A DNA stretch of 64,000 bases from CAZSPL01 sp964608735 (GTDB taxonomy: Bacteria > JAJVIF01 > JAPKYR01 > CAZSPL01), in the NCBI GenBank assembly GCA_964608735.1, contig CAZSPL010000001.1, positions 12,783-76,782 of the forward strand, read 5' to 3'. The position numbers and the translations under genes are program-made. Below the pieces are notes generated by a model. The model was not told the DNA's origin and made no database searches. It saw only the letters and a program-made list of their open reading frames with translations. This document shows, in pieces, positions 52,121 through 60,188 of the stretch (its first letter is position 1; every line of letters starts with the position of its first letter).

Positions 52121-53170
52121 ATGAATTCATCGCGCGCTATATATAAACCCACGAGCATTGCATGGGTTTTCTTTATATGTTATGCGCTCCTCGCCACATC
52201 ATGCGGCGCGACTCAACAGACACACTATCCCGCGCCGGAATCGGTCGACACTCCCATCGAAAGGCTCGCGGAATCATCCATGAGCCTGCGGGGATACATC
52301 AACACCATCTGCGCCGAGGATGTCGAGCCCTACAGTAAATTCATCTATGTCGCGGACGGTCCCGGCGGTGTCGCGGTGCTCGACGCATCTGATATATCAA
52401 GACCGGCTCTCGTGAACAGGCTTGCCTCGACTTATGCCTTCCGCGTATATATCCACGAAGCCCACCTCTACCTTTGCGACGCTCCAGCCGGCATCAAGGT
52501 CTATTCACTCGCCGACCCGCGTTCCCCCGCCCTGACATTCTCCGCCGACACGAGATGGGCATCGGGGATGGCTTTCGCGAACGGGCATATGTACCTCGCC
52601 GATTATTACGACGGGCTGCGGATTTACGACATCGCCGACCCCGCATCGCCGGTCGAAACGGTGCACAGGAACATCGGAAGGCTACGGGACATCGGCATCA
52701 ATGGAAACACACTCGTCACCAGTGATAATGTGTTCGGGATGATGACATTCAACCTCAGCTCGCCGACCGATACACTCTGGACATATAACGCCGTCGAGTT
52801 CGCGAACTTCGAAGGACTGGTCAATCACAAGGGATACAGCATCATCGCGCGAAACGATGAATTCACCGACCTTGACGTCTTCTGGACCGCCGACGCGTTC
52901 AATATCAAACACATCGACCAGTTTCACCCGGTACGGTTCATCTCCGATATAACCGGTTCGGGCGACGCATTGCTTATCGCCGCCGGCGAGGACGGTGTGC
53001 TGATTTTCGACATGACCGACCCAGCGGGGATGACCCTCATGCAAGTCATACAGACCCCGAATTACGCGCGCCGCGCGAAAGGACTTGGCAAGTACTTGTA
53101 TGTGGCGGACATGGCAGGCGTGTGTATTTACGGACTCGACGAAATGGAAGGTATGTTCGATGCGGATTAA
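52121..53170 (+). CDS. LVIVD-repeat beta-propeller lipoprotein
   Basis: The 349-residue protein has a lipoprotein signal (FICYALLATSC) and repeated blades of LVIVD type: FIYVADGPGGVAVLDASDIS, HLYLCDAPAGIKVYSLADP, HMYLADYYDGLRIYDIADP and YLYVADMAGVCIYGLD. Such proteins are outer-surface or periplasmic propellers of unknown binding role. Its stop overlaps the next gene by 11 bases, so the two exported proteins are coupled and may work together. Confidence 0.88.
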   Translation: MNSSRAIYKPTSIAWVFFICYALLATSCGATQQTHYPAPESVDTPIERLAESSMSLRGYINTICAEDVEPYSKFIYVADGPGGVAVLDASDISRPALVNRLASTYAFRVYIHEAHLYLCDAPAGIKVYSLADPRSPALTFSADTRWASGMAFANGHMYLADYYDGLRIYDIADPASPVETVHRNIGRLRDIGINGNTLVTSDNVFGMMTFNLSSPTDTLWTYNAVEFANFEGLVNHKGYSIIARNDEFTDLDVFWTADAFNIKHIDQFHPVRFISDITGSGDALLIAAGEDGVLIFDMTDPAGMTLMQVIQTPNYARRAKGLGKYLYVADMAGVCIYGLDEMEGMFDAD

Positions 53171-54338
53171 CCGGAAAGATTTCCTGAGGATAACCGGGCT
53201 CGCCGGGCTGGGACTCGTCGCGGGATGCGGCGGCGCCGGCGGGATCGATGACACGACGATTCCGCCCGATATTCCGAAGCCGCTCGAGGAATACAAGGAT
53301 TACAAGAATCTGCTTGGCGATATCCACGTGCACTCCGTCGTTTCCGACGGCGATGAATCACCCGACTTCGCGCTTCGCTACGCGAGGGATGTCTCGCGCC
53401 TCGATTTCTGCAGCCTCAGCGACCACGCCGAGCCGATAGCGGAGTCGAATTTTGTCGCGATGCCCTACTACCGCACATTGCCCGCCAAATATGACGAACC
53501 GGGGAAATTCTGCGTGCTGTTCGGCTTTGAATGGACGAGCGGCGAACATGGGCATCGATGTGTATACAGCCTCGACAACCAGATACCTATCCTCCCATCC
53601 AGGGACCCGGCGTATAAATATATCGAGGATTTCTGGGACGACCTTTCGGGATACGATGTCATCGCGATACCGCATCACCCGATGATACCCTCGACTCATA
53701 ATTGGTGGGAGATCGAGAATCCGGGCCTCGAAAGACTGGTGGAATTCTATTCGAAGTGGGGGCTGTCGACGCATCCGGACAATCCGCGGCCGGTGCCGTA
53801 TTCCGTTTCCGCGCACAGCGTTTTCGAAGCGATGCGTAACGGCAGGCGGTTCGGGCTCATCGGTTCGACCGACACACACCTGACCCGTCCAGGAAGCAGG
53901 CTGCTCGAATGCCGCGATGGTGTTCTTGAATACCCGCAGCCCGGTCTGTGCGGCGTATGGGCCGAATCGCACACTCGCGAGGCGATATACCGCGCGTTGA
54001 AAAACCGCCGGTGCTATGGCATGAGCGGTACACGGGTGAACCTGCAATTTACGGTGAACGGCGCTGTGATGGGCACGGAGATATCATCGTCGACATCGCC
54101 GAGTATCGCGTTCAAGGCATCGTCCGAGCAGAAAATAACGCAGGTTTCGATATGGAAGTTCATGGCTGGACAGAACACCGTTATCAAGACCTGGATGCCG
54201 AATGCGCTTGAAGCGGAGGGGACGCATGTCGATGCGGCGTTCTCCGGCGATTGTTCATATACTGTCCAGGTCGATCTGGCGAATACCGACATCGCCCTCG
54301 CCAGCCCGGTGTGGGTGGCGAAGACCAATCCAATATAG
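53160..54338 (+). CDS. Exported PHP-type metal-dependent phosphoesterase-like protein
   Basis: The 392-residue protein starts with a signal that has a Tat-like core (NRKDFLRITGLAGLG) and a lipobox-like GLVAGC. The mature part has PHP motifs: GDIHVHSVVSDGDE, FCSLSDHAEP, FEWTSGEHGH, AIPHHP and IGSTDTHLTRPG, similar to the DUF3604/PHP group. A C-terminal beta domain (about residues 300-390) follows. Metal-binding His/Asp residues look intact, so it may be an active phosphatase in the envelope. It overlaps the propeller gene by 11 bases and precedes a repeat block. Confidence 0.83.
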   Translation: MRINRKDFLRITGLAGLGLVAGCGGAGGIDDTTIPPDIPKPLEEYKDYKNLLGDIHVHSVVSDGDESPDFALRYARDVSRLDFCSLSDHAEPIAESNFVAMPYYRTLPAKYDEPGKFCVLFGFEWTSGEHGHRCVYSLDNQIPILPSRDPAYKYIEDFWDDLSGYDVIAIPHHPMIPSTHNWWEIENPGLERLVEFYSKWGLSTHPDNPRPVPYSVSAHSVFEAMRNGRRFGLIGSTDTHLTRPGSRLLECRDGVLEYPQPGLCGVWAESHTREAIYRALKNRRCYGMSGTRVNLQFTVNGAVMGTEISSSTSPSIAFKASSEQKITQVSIWKFMAGQNTVIKTWMPNALEAEGTHVDAAFSGDCSYTVQVDLANTDIALASPVWVAKTNPI

Positions 54339-54383
54339 CAGCGAACCGAATTCCCTTAAACAATTGACAGAAGCCGCCCGTAT

Positions 54384-54460
54384 GGTGCCACGGGTACGCC
54401 TGGTGCCACGGGTACGCCTGGTGCCACGGGTACGCGAGTCCGCGAGCTTACCCGTGTCCT
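54384..54460. repeat. 18-base tandem repeat plus palindromic repeat element, copy 2
   Basis: Three tandem copies of an 18-base unit GGTGCCACGGGTACGCCT begin at 54384, 54402 and 54420. The last runs into the 39-base block (54420-54458) identical to 48972-49010, whose core CACGGGTA...TACCCGTG forms an 8-bp stem with an inner CGCG/CGCG stem. Confidence 0.9.
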
Positions 54461-54502
54461 TGTCCCCTCCCTTCCGCCTTCGCTACGCTTCGTCGGACAA
54501 GT

Positions 54503-54748
54503 ACGGTCGGGGCTCGGGCTCACTGAAATAAAATAAACCCGGGTGGCACGGCCAAGCGTCGGCCAACCACCATCATCCTGCCAACCCCTGCGAAGCTTGC
54601 CCGTGTCTTAACTCCTCGTTCCGTGCAGTGTCCCCTCCCTGACGGTCGGGGCTCGGGCTCACTGAAATAAAATAAACCCGGGTGGCACGGCCAAGCGTCG
54701 GCCAACCACCATCATCCTGCCAACCCCTGCGAAGCTTGCCCGTGTCTT
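54503..54748. repeat. 107-base direct repeat, two copies
   Basis: 54503-54609 and 54642-54748 are identical over 107 bases (offset 139), starting ACGGTCGGGGCTCGGG and ending CCCGTGTCTT. Both contain GGTGG...CCACC and GGCCAAGCG/CGTCGGCC self-complementary stretches. The bases before copy 2 (54629-54657) match, inverted, the element at 48897-48925. The block has no gene and ends 22 bases before the tspO stop. Confidence 0.92.
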
Positions 54749-54770
54749 TGTCCCCTCCTTTACGCACTTC

Positions 54771-55247
54771 CTAATTCATCGCCTGCATGATGGCGAAATT
54801 AAGCGCCGAAGCGAATGATACCCATGCCAGGTATGGAATCATGATAATTCCCGCCCAGGGACTGATTTTCCAGAATGCGATAATCGTCGCGAAGATCAAG
54901 AACCACAGCGCGACGATGTCTATCATCCCCGCCGACGGGCTGTGCATCGCGAAAAACAAATAGCTCCATACGCCGTTCAGGACAAGCTGCAGGATAAACA
55001 GGAACAGCGGGATGCCGCGCTTCGCATCGGCCCTGCGCCACACCATCCACGCCGCGAGCGCCATCAGGATATAGAGAATAGTCCACACCGGGGCGAAAAC
55101 CGTATTCGGCGGATTCCACGACGGTTTCTGGATCTCCGCGTACCATCCATCGATATTCGGAGTCGTGGCAAGAGAACCGAGGAATCCGGTCCCGAGGCAT
55201 AGAAGAAGAAGCACTATCAAGCCGAGCGCCTGCTTTGATGTTGACAT
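54771..55247 (-). CDS. tspO: TspO/MBR family membrane protein
   Basis: The 158-residue protein has five membrane helices and the TspO signature: WYAEIQKPSWNPPNTVFAPVWTILY type start, AAWMVWR, LQLVLNGVWSYLFF and the W-rich C-terminal WAGIIMIPYLAWVSFASALN. TspO binds porphyrins and acts as a redox/oxygen-responsive regulator or chaperone in bacteria. It is a lone minus-strand gene, divergent from the SepF-like gene. Heme enzymes are not seen nearby. Confidence 0.94.
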   Translation of the reverse strand: MSTSKQALGLIVLLLLCLGTGFLGSLATTPNIDGWYAEIQKPSWNPPNTVFAPVWTILYILMALAAWMVWRRADAKRGIPLFLFILQLVLNGVWSYLFFAMHSPSAGMIDIVALWFLIFATIIAFWKISPWAGIIMIPYLAWVSFASALNFAIMQAMN

Positions 55248-55481
55248 ATCGACCTCCCGTACCGGTTATCCACCGGATGATCACAGGTGATAATGTAACC
55301 CAAACGCCGCCGGTATTCCACCATCCCGGGCTTCCCGCGACGGGGGAAAAGAATCCGGCAAGATTAAGTTAGAGTAAAAAATATTCAATCTCATTAAGAT
55401 AATATTAAGAATATTCGTTAATGAGGGGATCGTCGAACGCGGAACATTTTTACCGCGATACCGATATAAGGCAGGTAACGA

Positions 55482-56033
55482 ATGACCTATTCGGCTGCTC
55501 CAAAGGCAAGAGAACGACACGAAAACATCCAGAGACCGTCCACGATATGGCTGCGGCTCGAAAATTTCTTCATCAGGATCGGGCTTCTCTACCCCCAGAA
55601 GCCTTTCGGGGAGATGGTTCGAAATGTTCGCGTCGACGAGAGAGGCAAGAGCCTCGTCAGAACGGAGGGAACAATGGTGAAAAAGCCACGGGTACTTTCA
55701 TTCCCGCAGGAACTGAATAACGAGATTGCAATCGTTACTCCAATGAACATAAACCAGGCGGCGGCGCCCGGAGACATGCTCAAGTCCGGGCGGAGCATCC
55801 TGTGCAATTTCAACGGGATCGACAAGAAAAACCTCGATCAGGTACGCTTCTTCCTTATGGGTGTGGTCTATGCCATCGGCGGGACATGCAAGAGGATCAA
55901 CGACTCGATATACCTCTTCACCCCCGCGACGATGGATGTCATCAACTGCGACAGCGACAAGCAGCCTTTCAGGAGGGATAAAAAGGATATCACCGAGTCC
56001 GAAGATGTGATGGATCAGTTCTTCGGAACTTGA
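55482..56033 (+). CDS. sepF: SepF-like cell-division protein
   Basis: The 183-residue protein ends in a SepF-type domain (about residues 68-155): KPRVLSFPQELNNEIAIVTP, SGRSILCNFNGIDKKNLDQV, RFFLMGVVYAIGGTCKRIND and SIYLFTPATMDVI. SepF polymerises and tethers FtsZ to the membrane through an N-terminal amphipathic helix; here TIWLRLENFFIRIGLLY (about residues 21-37) could serve. AGGTAA precedes ATG 55482. A terminator follows. No ftsZ or dcw genes are adjacent, so the name rests on domain similarity. Confidence 0.8.
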   Translation: MTYSAAPKARERHENIQRPSTIWLRLENFFIRIGLLYPQKPFGEMVRNVRVDERGKSLVRTEGTMVKKPRVLSFPQELNNEIAIVTPMNINQAAAPGDMLKSGRSILCNFNGIDKKNLDQVRFFLMGVVYAIGGTCKRINDSIYLFTPATMDVINCDSDKQPFRRDKKDITESEDVMDQFFGT

Positions 56034-56116
56034 ACCACCCGGGCCGCCGGGTCGTCTTAAGACCCGGATAACCAATCTCGGCCATACAAGCCTTAGATAA
56101 AGCCTGACAAACCACG

Positions 56117-56144
56117 AACCTCCCTTTCTGGGGGGTTTGTGCTT
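56117..56144 (+). terminator. Terminator after the SepF-like gene
   Basis: AACCTCCC (56117-56124) pairs with GGGGGGTT (56130-56137, one G-T pair) around TTTCT and is followed by TGTGCTTTTG. A second stem CCGGGTC/GACCCGG lies just upstream (about 56052-56072). Confidence 0.6.
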
Positions 56145-56209
56145 TTGCGGCATTATCCAAGGCGCCTCATCGAGATAGTGAAATTTTTCGCAATCTTTTA
56201 CCCATTATA

Positions 56210-56297
56210 TTGACTTGGTAATTCATCGGCGTTAAAGTATCCGCTTGTACGAGCGGAGGCGGAACACGATTCCGCTTTTCCATAGGAAGGACAAGTT
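56210..56297 (+). promoter_or_regulatory. Promoter and attenuator-like leader of the 2-oxoacid oxidoreductase operon
   Basis: A -35 TTGACT (56210-56215) and -10 TAAAGT (56233-56238) are separated by 17 bases. The leader then holds CCGCT/AGCGG (56241-56245, 56252-56256) and a terminator-like hairpin GCGGAA-CACGA-TTCCGC (56259-56275) followed by TTTT, just before the ribosome-binding site GGAAGG. This layout suggests premature termination as a control step. Confidence 0.5.
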
Positions 56298-56870
56298 ATG
56301 GATAAGATAACCGAGATCCGCTGGCATGGCCGGGGAGGCCAGGGAGCGAAGACGGCCGCGACCCTGCTTGCGGAAGTGGCGTGCACCGAAGGCAAGTATT
56401 CGCAGGGATTCCCGGAGTACGGCCCGGAACGCATGGGCGCCCCGATGAAAGGATATACGCGGGTTTCCGAGGCCCCAATCCACGTGCATAGCGGGATATA
56501 CCACCCGGATATCGTCGTCGTACTCGATGAGACCCTGTTCGAAGTAGTGGATATTCTCGAAGGGCTTCCGGATGAAGGAATCCTGCTGGTCAACACGCCG
56601 TGCAGTCCCGCCGAGCTGAGGACCAAGTACAGTGTTAAGAAGCGGAAGGTGTTCACATCCGAGGCGACCCTCATCTCCATCGAGGAGCTCGGACGCGACA
56701 TGCCCAACACACCGATGCTTGGCGCCCTTGCCAAGATCGCCGGTACACCGAAGCTCGATACACTCCTCAAAGATTTGGAGCACAAATTCAGCCACAAATT
56801 CTCCAAGAAAGTTGTTGATGACAATATCAGGGCTGTAAAGAGAGCATACGAGGAGGTGAAAGGGGAATGA
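56298..56870 (+). CDS. porG: 2-oxoacid:ferredoxin oxidoreductase, gamma subunit
   Basis: The 190-residue protein matches the gamma domain of pyruvate/2-ketoisovalerate ferredoxin oxidoreductases: EIRWHGRGGQGAKTAATLLA, KYSQGFPEYGPERMGAPMKG and the HPDIVVVLDETL region. It is part of the heterotetramer encoded by this operon (gamma-delta-alpha-beta order), which oxidises a 2-oxoacid to acyl-CoA and CO2 while reducing ferredoxin. ATG 56298 follows GGAAGG. Its stop overlaps the delta start by four bases (ATGA). The exact 2-oxoacid (pyruvate versus branched-chain) cannot be read from this subunit. Confidence 0.93.
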   Translation: MDKITEIRWHGRGGQGAKTAATLLAEVACTEGKYSQGFPEYGPERMGAPMKGYTRVSEAPIHVHSGIYHPDIVVVLDETLFEVVDILEGLPDEGILLVNTPCSPAELRTKYSVKKRKVFTSEATLISIEELGRDMPNTPMLGALAKIAGTPKLDTLLKDLEHKFSHKFSKKVVDDNIRAVKRAYEEVKGE

Positions 56871-57178
56871 AAGAAAAAGGATGGAAAGACCTCCCCACGG
56901 GCGGGATTATCGAAGAGCCGGGCAACGCGACCGAGTACAGGACGGGTTCCTGGCGGACATACCGGCCCGTATGGAGCGAGAAGAAATGCATCCAATGCTT
57001 CGCTTGCTGGATTTTCTGCCCCGATGACTCCATCGAGGTGAAGGATGGCAAGATTGCAGGCATAGACCTCTATCACTGCAAGGGCTGCGGAATATGCGCC
57101 ACGGAATGCCCAGATAAGGCAAGCGCTATCGAGATGAAGCTCGAAGCTGAATGCGAGCTTGAGGAAAACAAGGGCTAA
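56867..57178 (+). CDS. porD: 2-oxoacid:ferredoxin oxidoreductase, delta (ferredoxin-like) subunit
   Basis: The 103-residue protein carries two 4Fe-4S motifs, CIQCFACWIFCP and CKGCGICATECP, that pass electrons from the thiamine site to ferredoxin. The N-terminal stretch TGSWRTYRPVW is typical of the PorD/VorD family. It overlaps the gamma gene by four bases and precedes alpha by 18 bases. Confidence 0.95.
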   Translation: MKEKGWKDLPTGGIIEEPGNATEYRTGSWRTYRPVWSEKKCIQCFACWIFCPDDSIEVKDGKIAGIDLYHCKGCGICATECPDKASAIEMKLEAECELEENKG

Positions 57179-57196
57179 GGCCGAGAGGAGCAAACA

Positions 57197-58366
57197 ATGT
57201 CAAGGGTATCACTTACTGGAAATGACGCCGCCGCCCTCGCACTCAAGCAGTGCAGGCCCGATGTCGCCGCGGCTTATCCGATTACGCCACAGACCGAGAT
57301 GATGCACAAGTTCGCGGAGTATGTCGCGGACGGCAAGGTTCACACGAACCTCGTGCTGACCGAGAGCGAGCATTCGGCGATGAGCGCCAGCGTGGGCGCG
57401 GCCGCCGCCGGGGCCCGGGTAGGCACGGCTACGGCATCGGCCGGACTCGCACTGATGTGGGAGATCACCTACGTCGCCTCCGCCATGCGGCTGCCCATCG
57501 TGATGGCGGTCATCAACCGTGCGCTCAGCGCCCCGATAAACATCCACTGCGACCATTCCGACAGCATGGGATGCCGGGACGCCGGCTGGGTTCAGATTCA
57601 CAGCGAAAATGCCCAGGAAGCATACGACAACGTCATCCAGGCATTCAAGATCGCCGAGAATCCCGATGTCATGCTGCCGGTGATGGTCTGCTTCGACGGA
57701 TTCGTCCTTTCGCACACGCAGGAAGTACTCGAGACGCTCGACGACGACGCGGTGTGGAAATTCGTCGGTGAGTACAAGCCGGTGCATTCGCTGCTCGATA
57801 TCGAGCATCCGAAGACATTCGGCGCGCTCGATCTGCAGGACTATTATTTCGAGCACCGCCGCCAGCAGTGGGAAGCGCACAAGCATGCATTCCCCGAGAT
57901 CGGAAAGGTCGGCAAGGAATACGGCAAATTATCGGGACGCGAGTACGGCTATATGACGCCATACCATATGGACGACGCCGAAGTGGCGATGATATGCCTC
58001 GGCTCGACGTGCGGTACGGCCGGCGTCACGGTCGACATGCTCCGCGAGAAAGGCAAGAAGGTCGGGCTTATCAAGCTGCGGGCGTTCAGGCCGTTCCCGA
58101 ACGACATGCTCGCCGATGCGCTTCAGAACGTGCGCAAAGTGATAGTGCTCGACCGCTCGATGGCGTTCGGTACGCGCGGCGGTCCGCTGGGCTTGGAAGT
58201 GCGCGACGCGCTCTATAAAAAGCCAAAGATGCCGGATGTCGTGAATTACATTTACGGCCTTGGCGGACGGGATATCAATGTGGAGCAGATAGCGAAAGTC
58301 TTCGAGGACAACCTCGATCCGAAATTCAAGATGGACGCCGTCGGCTTCATAGGTCTGCGTGAATAA
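57197..58366 (+). CDS. porA: 2-oxoacid:ferredoxin oxidoreductase, alpha subunit
   Basis: The 389-residue subunit has the pyrimidine-binding domain of the thiamine diphosphate enzyme: LTGNDAAALALKQCRPDVAA, AYPITPQTEMMH, LTESEHSAMSASVGAAAAG, RVGTATASAGLALM, and NRALSAPINIHCDHSD, followed by the transketolase C-terminal-like domain (LGSTCGTAGVTVDML, LKLRAFRPFP-type, VLDRSMAFGTRGGPL). These features are those of the PorA branch of pyruvate synthases. GAGAGGAG precedes the ATG. Confidence 0.94.
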   Translation: MSRVSLTGNDAAALALKQCRPDVAAAYPITPQTEMMHKFAEYVADGKVHTNLVLTESEHSAMSASVGAAAAGARVGTATASAGLALMWEITYVASAMRLPIVMAVINRALSAPINIHCDHSDSMGCRDAGWVQIHSENAQEAYDNVIQAFKIAENPDVMLPVMVCFDGFVLSHTQEVLETLDDDAVWKFVGEYKPVHSLLDIEHPKTFGALDLQDYYFEHRRQQWEAHKHAFPEIGKVGKEYGKLSGREYGYMTPYHMDDAEVAMICLGSTCGTAGVTVDMLREKGKKVGLIKLRAFRPFPNDMLADALQNVRKVIVLDRSMAFGTRGGPLGLEVRDALYKKPKMPDVVNYIYGLGGRDINVEQIAKVFEDNLDPKFKMDAVGFIGLRE

Positions 58367-58413
58367 TCGGGGGCAATATCAAGGTTGCTCCATTTTATAA
58401 GAGAGGAACTCAA

Positions 58414-59388
58414 ATGGCAGTTAACGTAAAGACCCTGAAAGAGATTGCCGGTAAAACCGAGAAATATACCTCCGGGCATCGTGCCTGCGCCGGATGCGGG
58501 TGCAGCGTGGAGGTCTCACAGGTCATCAAGGCCGTGGAGAACGACCTGGTGGTCGGGTTCGCCACGGGATGCATGGAAGTGGTCACGACCATTTTCCCCT
58601 ACACCGCATGGAATACGCCATACATCCATTCCGCATTCGAGAATGCGGCCGCCACGGTCAGCGGTGTTGAAGCGGCATACCAGTCGTTGAAGAAGCAGGG
58701 GAAGATAGACAAGAACAGGAAGATAAACTTCGTCGCTTTCGGCGGCGACGGCGGCACCTATGATATCGGATTGCAGTCGCTTTCCGGGGCGATGGAGCGC
58801 AATCACGACATGCTCTACGTATGCTACGACAACGAGGCGTACATGAATACGGGGATACAGCGTTCGAGTTCGACGCCGCTCGGCGCCGCGACATCGACCG
58901 CCCCCGCCGGCGAGGTCATCCCCGGCAAGCAGCAGAATCGCAAGAACCTTACCGACATCATCGCGGCGCATCACATACCCTATGTAGCGCAGGCCAGCCC
59001 GCATAACTGGATGGACCTGATGCGGAAAGTGCGTCGCGGTCTTGAACTCGAAGGCGCGGCGTTCATCAATGTGCTCGGGACATGCTTCCGCGGATGGCGA
59101 TTCCCCATGGAGCGCTCGATAGACATGTGCCGGCTCGCGACGGAGACCTGCTTCTGGCCGCTGTTCGAGGTAGAATACGACCGCTGGAAGCTGAATTACC
59201 AGCCGAAAGAGAAGCTTCCGATTACCGAGTGGATAAAGGACCAGGGGCGCTTCAAGCACCTGTTCAACGATAAGAACAAGCATATCATCGACGCGTTACA
59301 GGAAAACGTCGACCGCAATTGGGAATTACTCATGTGGCGCACGGGCAAAGGCGAGTGCCCCGCGTTCGCAATCGAGGAGAAAAAATAA
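58414..59388 (+). CDS. porB: 2-oxoacid:ferredoxin oxidoreductase, beta subunit
   Basis: The 324-residue subunit binds thiamine diphosphate (AFGGDGGTYDIGLQSLSGA, then CYDNEAYMNTGIQRSSSTP) and one 4Fe-4S cluster (HRACAGCGCSVEV and a later Cys in LGTCFRGWRFP). It completes the heterotetramer. The gene is followed at once by a GGGACTGTCCC-type terminator. With ferredoxin as acceptor, the enzyme would feed low-potential electrons into anaerobic metabolism. Confidence 0.95.
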   Translation: MAVNVKTLKEIAGKTEKYTSGHRACAGCGCSVEVSQVIKAVENDLVVGFATGCMEVVTTIFPYTAWNTPYIHSAFENAAATVSGVEAAYQSLKKQGKIDKNRKINFVAFGGDGGTYDIGLQSLSGAMERNHDMLYVCYDNEAYMNTGIQRSSSTPLGAATSTAPAGEVIPGKQQNRKNLTDIIAAHHIPYVAQASPHNWMDLMRKVRRGLELEGAAFINVLGTCFRGWRFPMERSIDMCRLATETCFWPLFEVEYDRWKLNYQPKEKLPITEWIKDQGRFKHLFNDKNKHIIDALQENVDRNWELLMWRTGKGECPAFAIEEKK

Positions 59389-59409
59389 GTCGGGACTGTC
59401 CCGACTTTT
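59388..59409 (+). terminator. GGGACTGTCCC-type terminator after porB
   Basis: AGTCGGGA and TCCCGACT form an 8-bp stem around CTG (59388-59406), starting on the last base of the stop codon, followed by TTTT. A near copy lies at 59459-59479 and a related one at 63082-63106. Confidence 0.75.
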
Positions 59410-59458
59410 CCGTTACTTTTTTCACAAGGCGCGTTGCAAAGCCCCTGCAGAGGCTAAA

Positions 59459-59479
59459 AAGCCGGGACTATCCCGACTT
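59459..59479 (+). repeat. GGGACTATCCC palindrome upstream of the hemerythrin-like gene
   Basis: AAGCCGGGA pairs with TCCCGACTT (one mismatch) around CTA. It resembles the terminator at 59388 but lacks a U-tract and lies in the leader of the next gene, five bases before its GAGGAGG. Confidence 0.7.
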
Positions 59480-59498
59480 AATTGAGGAGGAACCGAAT

Positions 59499-60053
59499 AT
59501 GTATATCGATGCACCGGACGGGCGCAAGCCGGTCGGAGTACTGATGATTGAGCACCGGCTAATCGAGAGAGCGCTGGATATCCTGGAATCGCACATCAAG
59601 AAGCCGGACACCCAACCCGATGTTATAGCTTACTCCCGGATTATCGATTTCTTCGGCACTTACGCCGATGCCACGCATCACGGAAAAGAAGAGGATATTC
59701 TCTTCATCGAAGCCGACAAGAAGGCCCTGCCCGAGGAGCTTGTAACGATACTCGCGGAACTAAGGCGCGAGCATATCAAGTTCCGCGAATACCGCTCGAT
59801 AATGGAAAAAGCGAACCGGGAAATCGCGGACGGCCGCACCGAAGCGGTCGCGGTGTTATATTCAACGGCAGCCGAGTTCATCCCGTTATTAAGGCGGCAT
59901 ATCGTGAAGGAAGATAAGATATTCTTCCCGGGATTCAACGCAATGCAACATGACGAGGAGAGGAAAGCGATGCTGGAAAGCTTCAAGGCATTCGACGTTG
60001 AGCGCATTCATGAGACGTACAGGCTGGTGGTAGAGAGGTACAGTCAGGATTAG
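59499..60053 (+). CDS. Hemerythrin-like HHE-domain protein
   Basis: The 184-residue four-helix protein has the di-iron ligand pattern of hemerythrin-like domains: IEHRLIERAL, ADATHHGKEEDILF, RREHIKFREY and LRRHIVKEDKIFFPGF. Bacterial members bind oxygen or NO, or sense iron and oxygen. A GAGGAGG directly upstream of ATG 59499 fixes the start; the frame is open back into porB but that extension is rejected. Its place after an oxygen-sensitive oxidoreductase fits a protective or sensing role, which is inference. Confidence 0.9.
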   Translation: MYIDAPDGRKPVGVLMIEHRLIERALDILESHIKKPDTQPDVIAYSRIIDFFGTYADATHHGKEEDILFIEADKKALPEELVTILAELRREHIKFREYRSIMEKANREIADGRTEAVAVLYSTAAEFIPLLRRHIVKEDKIFFPGFNAMQHDEERKAMLESFKAFDVERIHETYRLVVERYSQD

Positions 60054-60112
60054 TCCAATCGCCAAGTTTAATAATATGCGCATCCAGCGTTGAGATTTGC
60101 TATATTTAAGCG

Positions 60113-60132
60113 AATCGCGCAAGCGATTTTCG
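60113..60132 (+). terminator. GNRA-loop hairpin after the hemerythrin-like gene
   Basis: AATCGC-GCAA-GCGATT (6-bp stem with GNRA-type loop) followed by TTCG. It lies 60 bases after the stop and is probably a weak terminator or transcript 3' end. Confidence 0.4.
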
Positions 60133-60188
60133 TCTGATGAAAGCGCGGCGCGATTGAACCGGATTACTCTTGAAAGCGTGATTTCGTA

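Noticed and set aside
54384..54460. Tandem repeats considered as a CRISPR array
   Set aside because: Units are contiguous with no spacers and no cas genes are present.
59319..59498. N-terminal extension of the hemerythrin-like protein into porB
   Set aside because: It crosses a terminator, and a strong GAGGAGG precedes the internal ATG at 59499.
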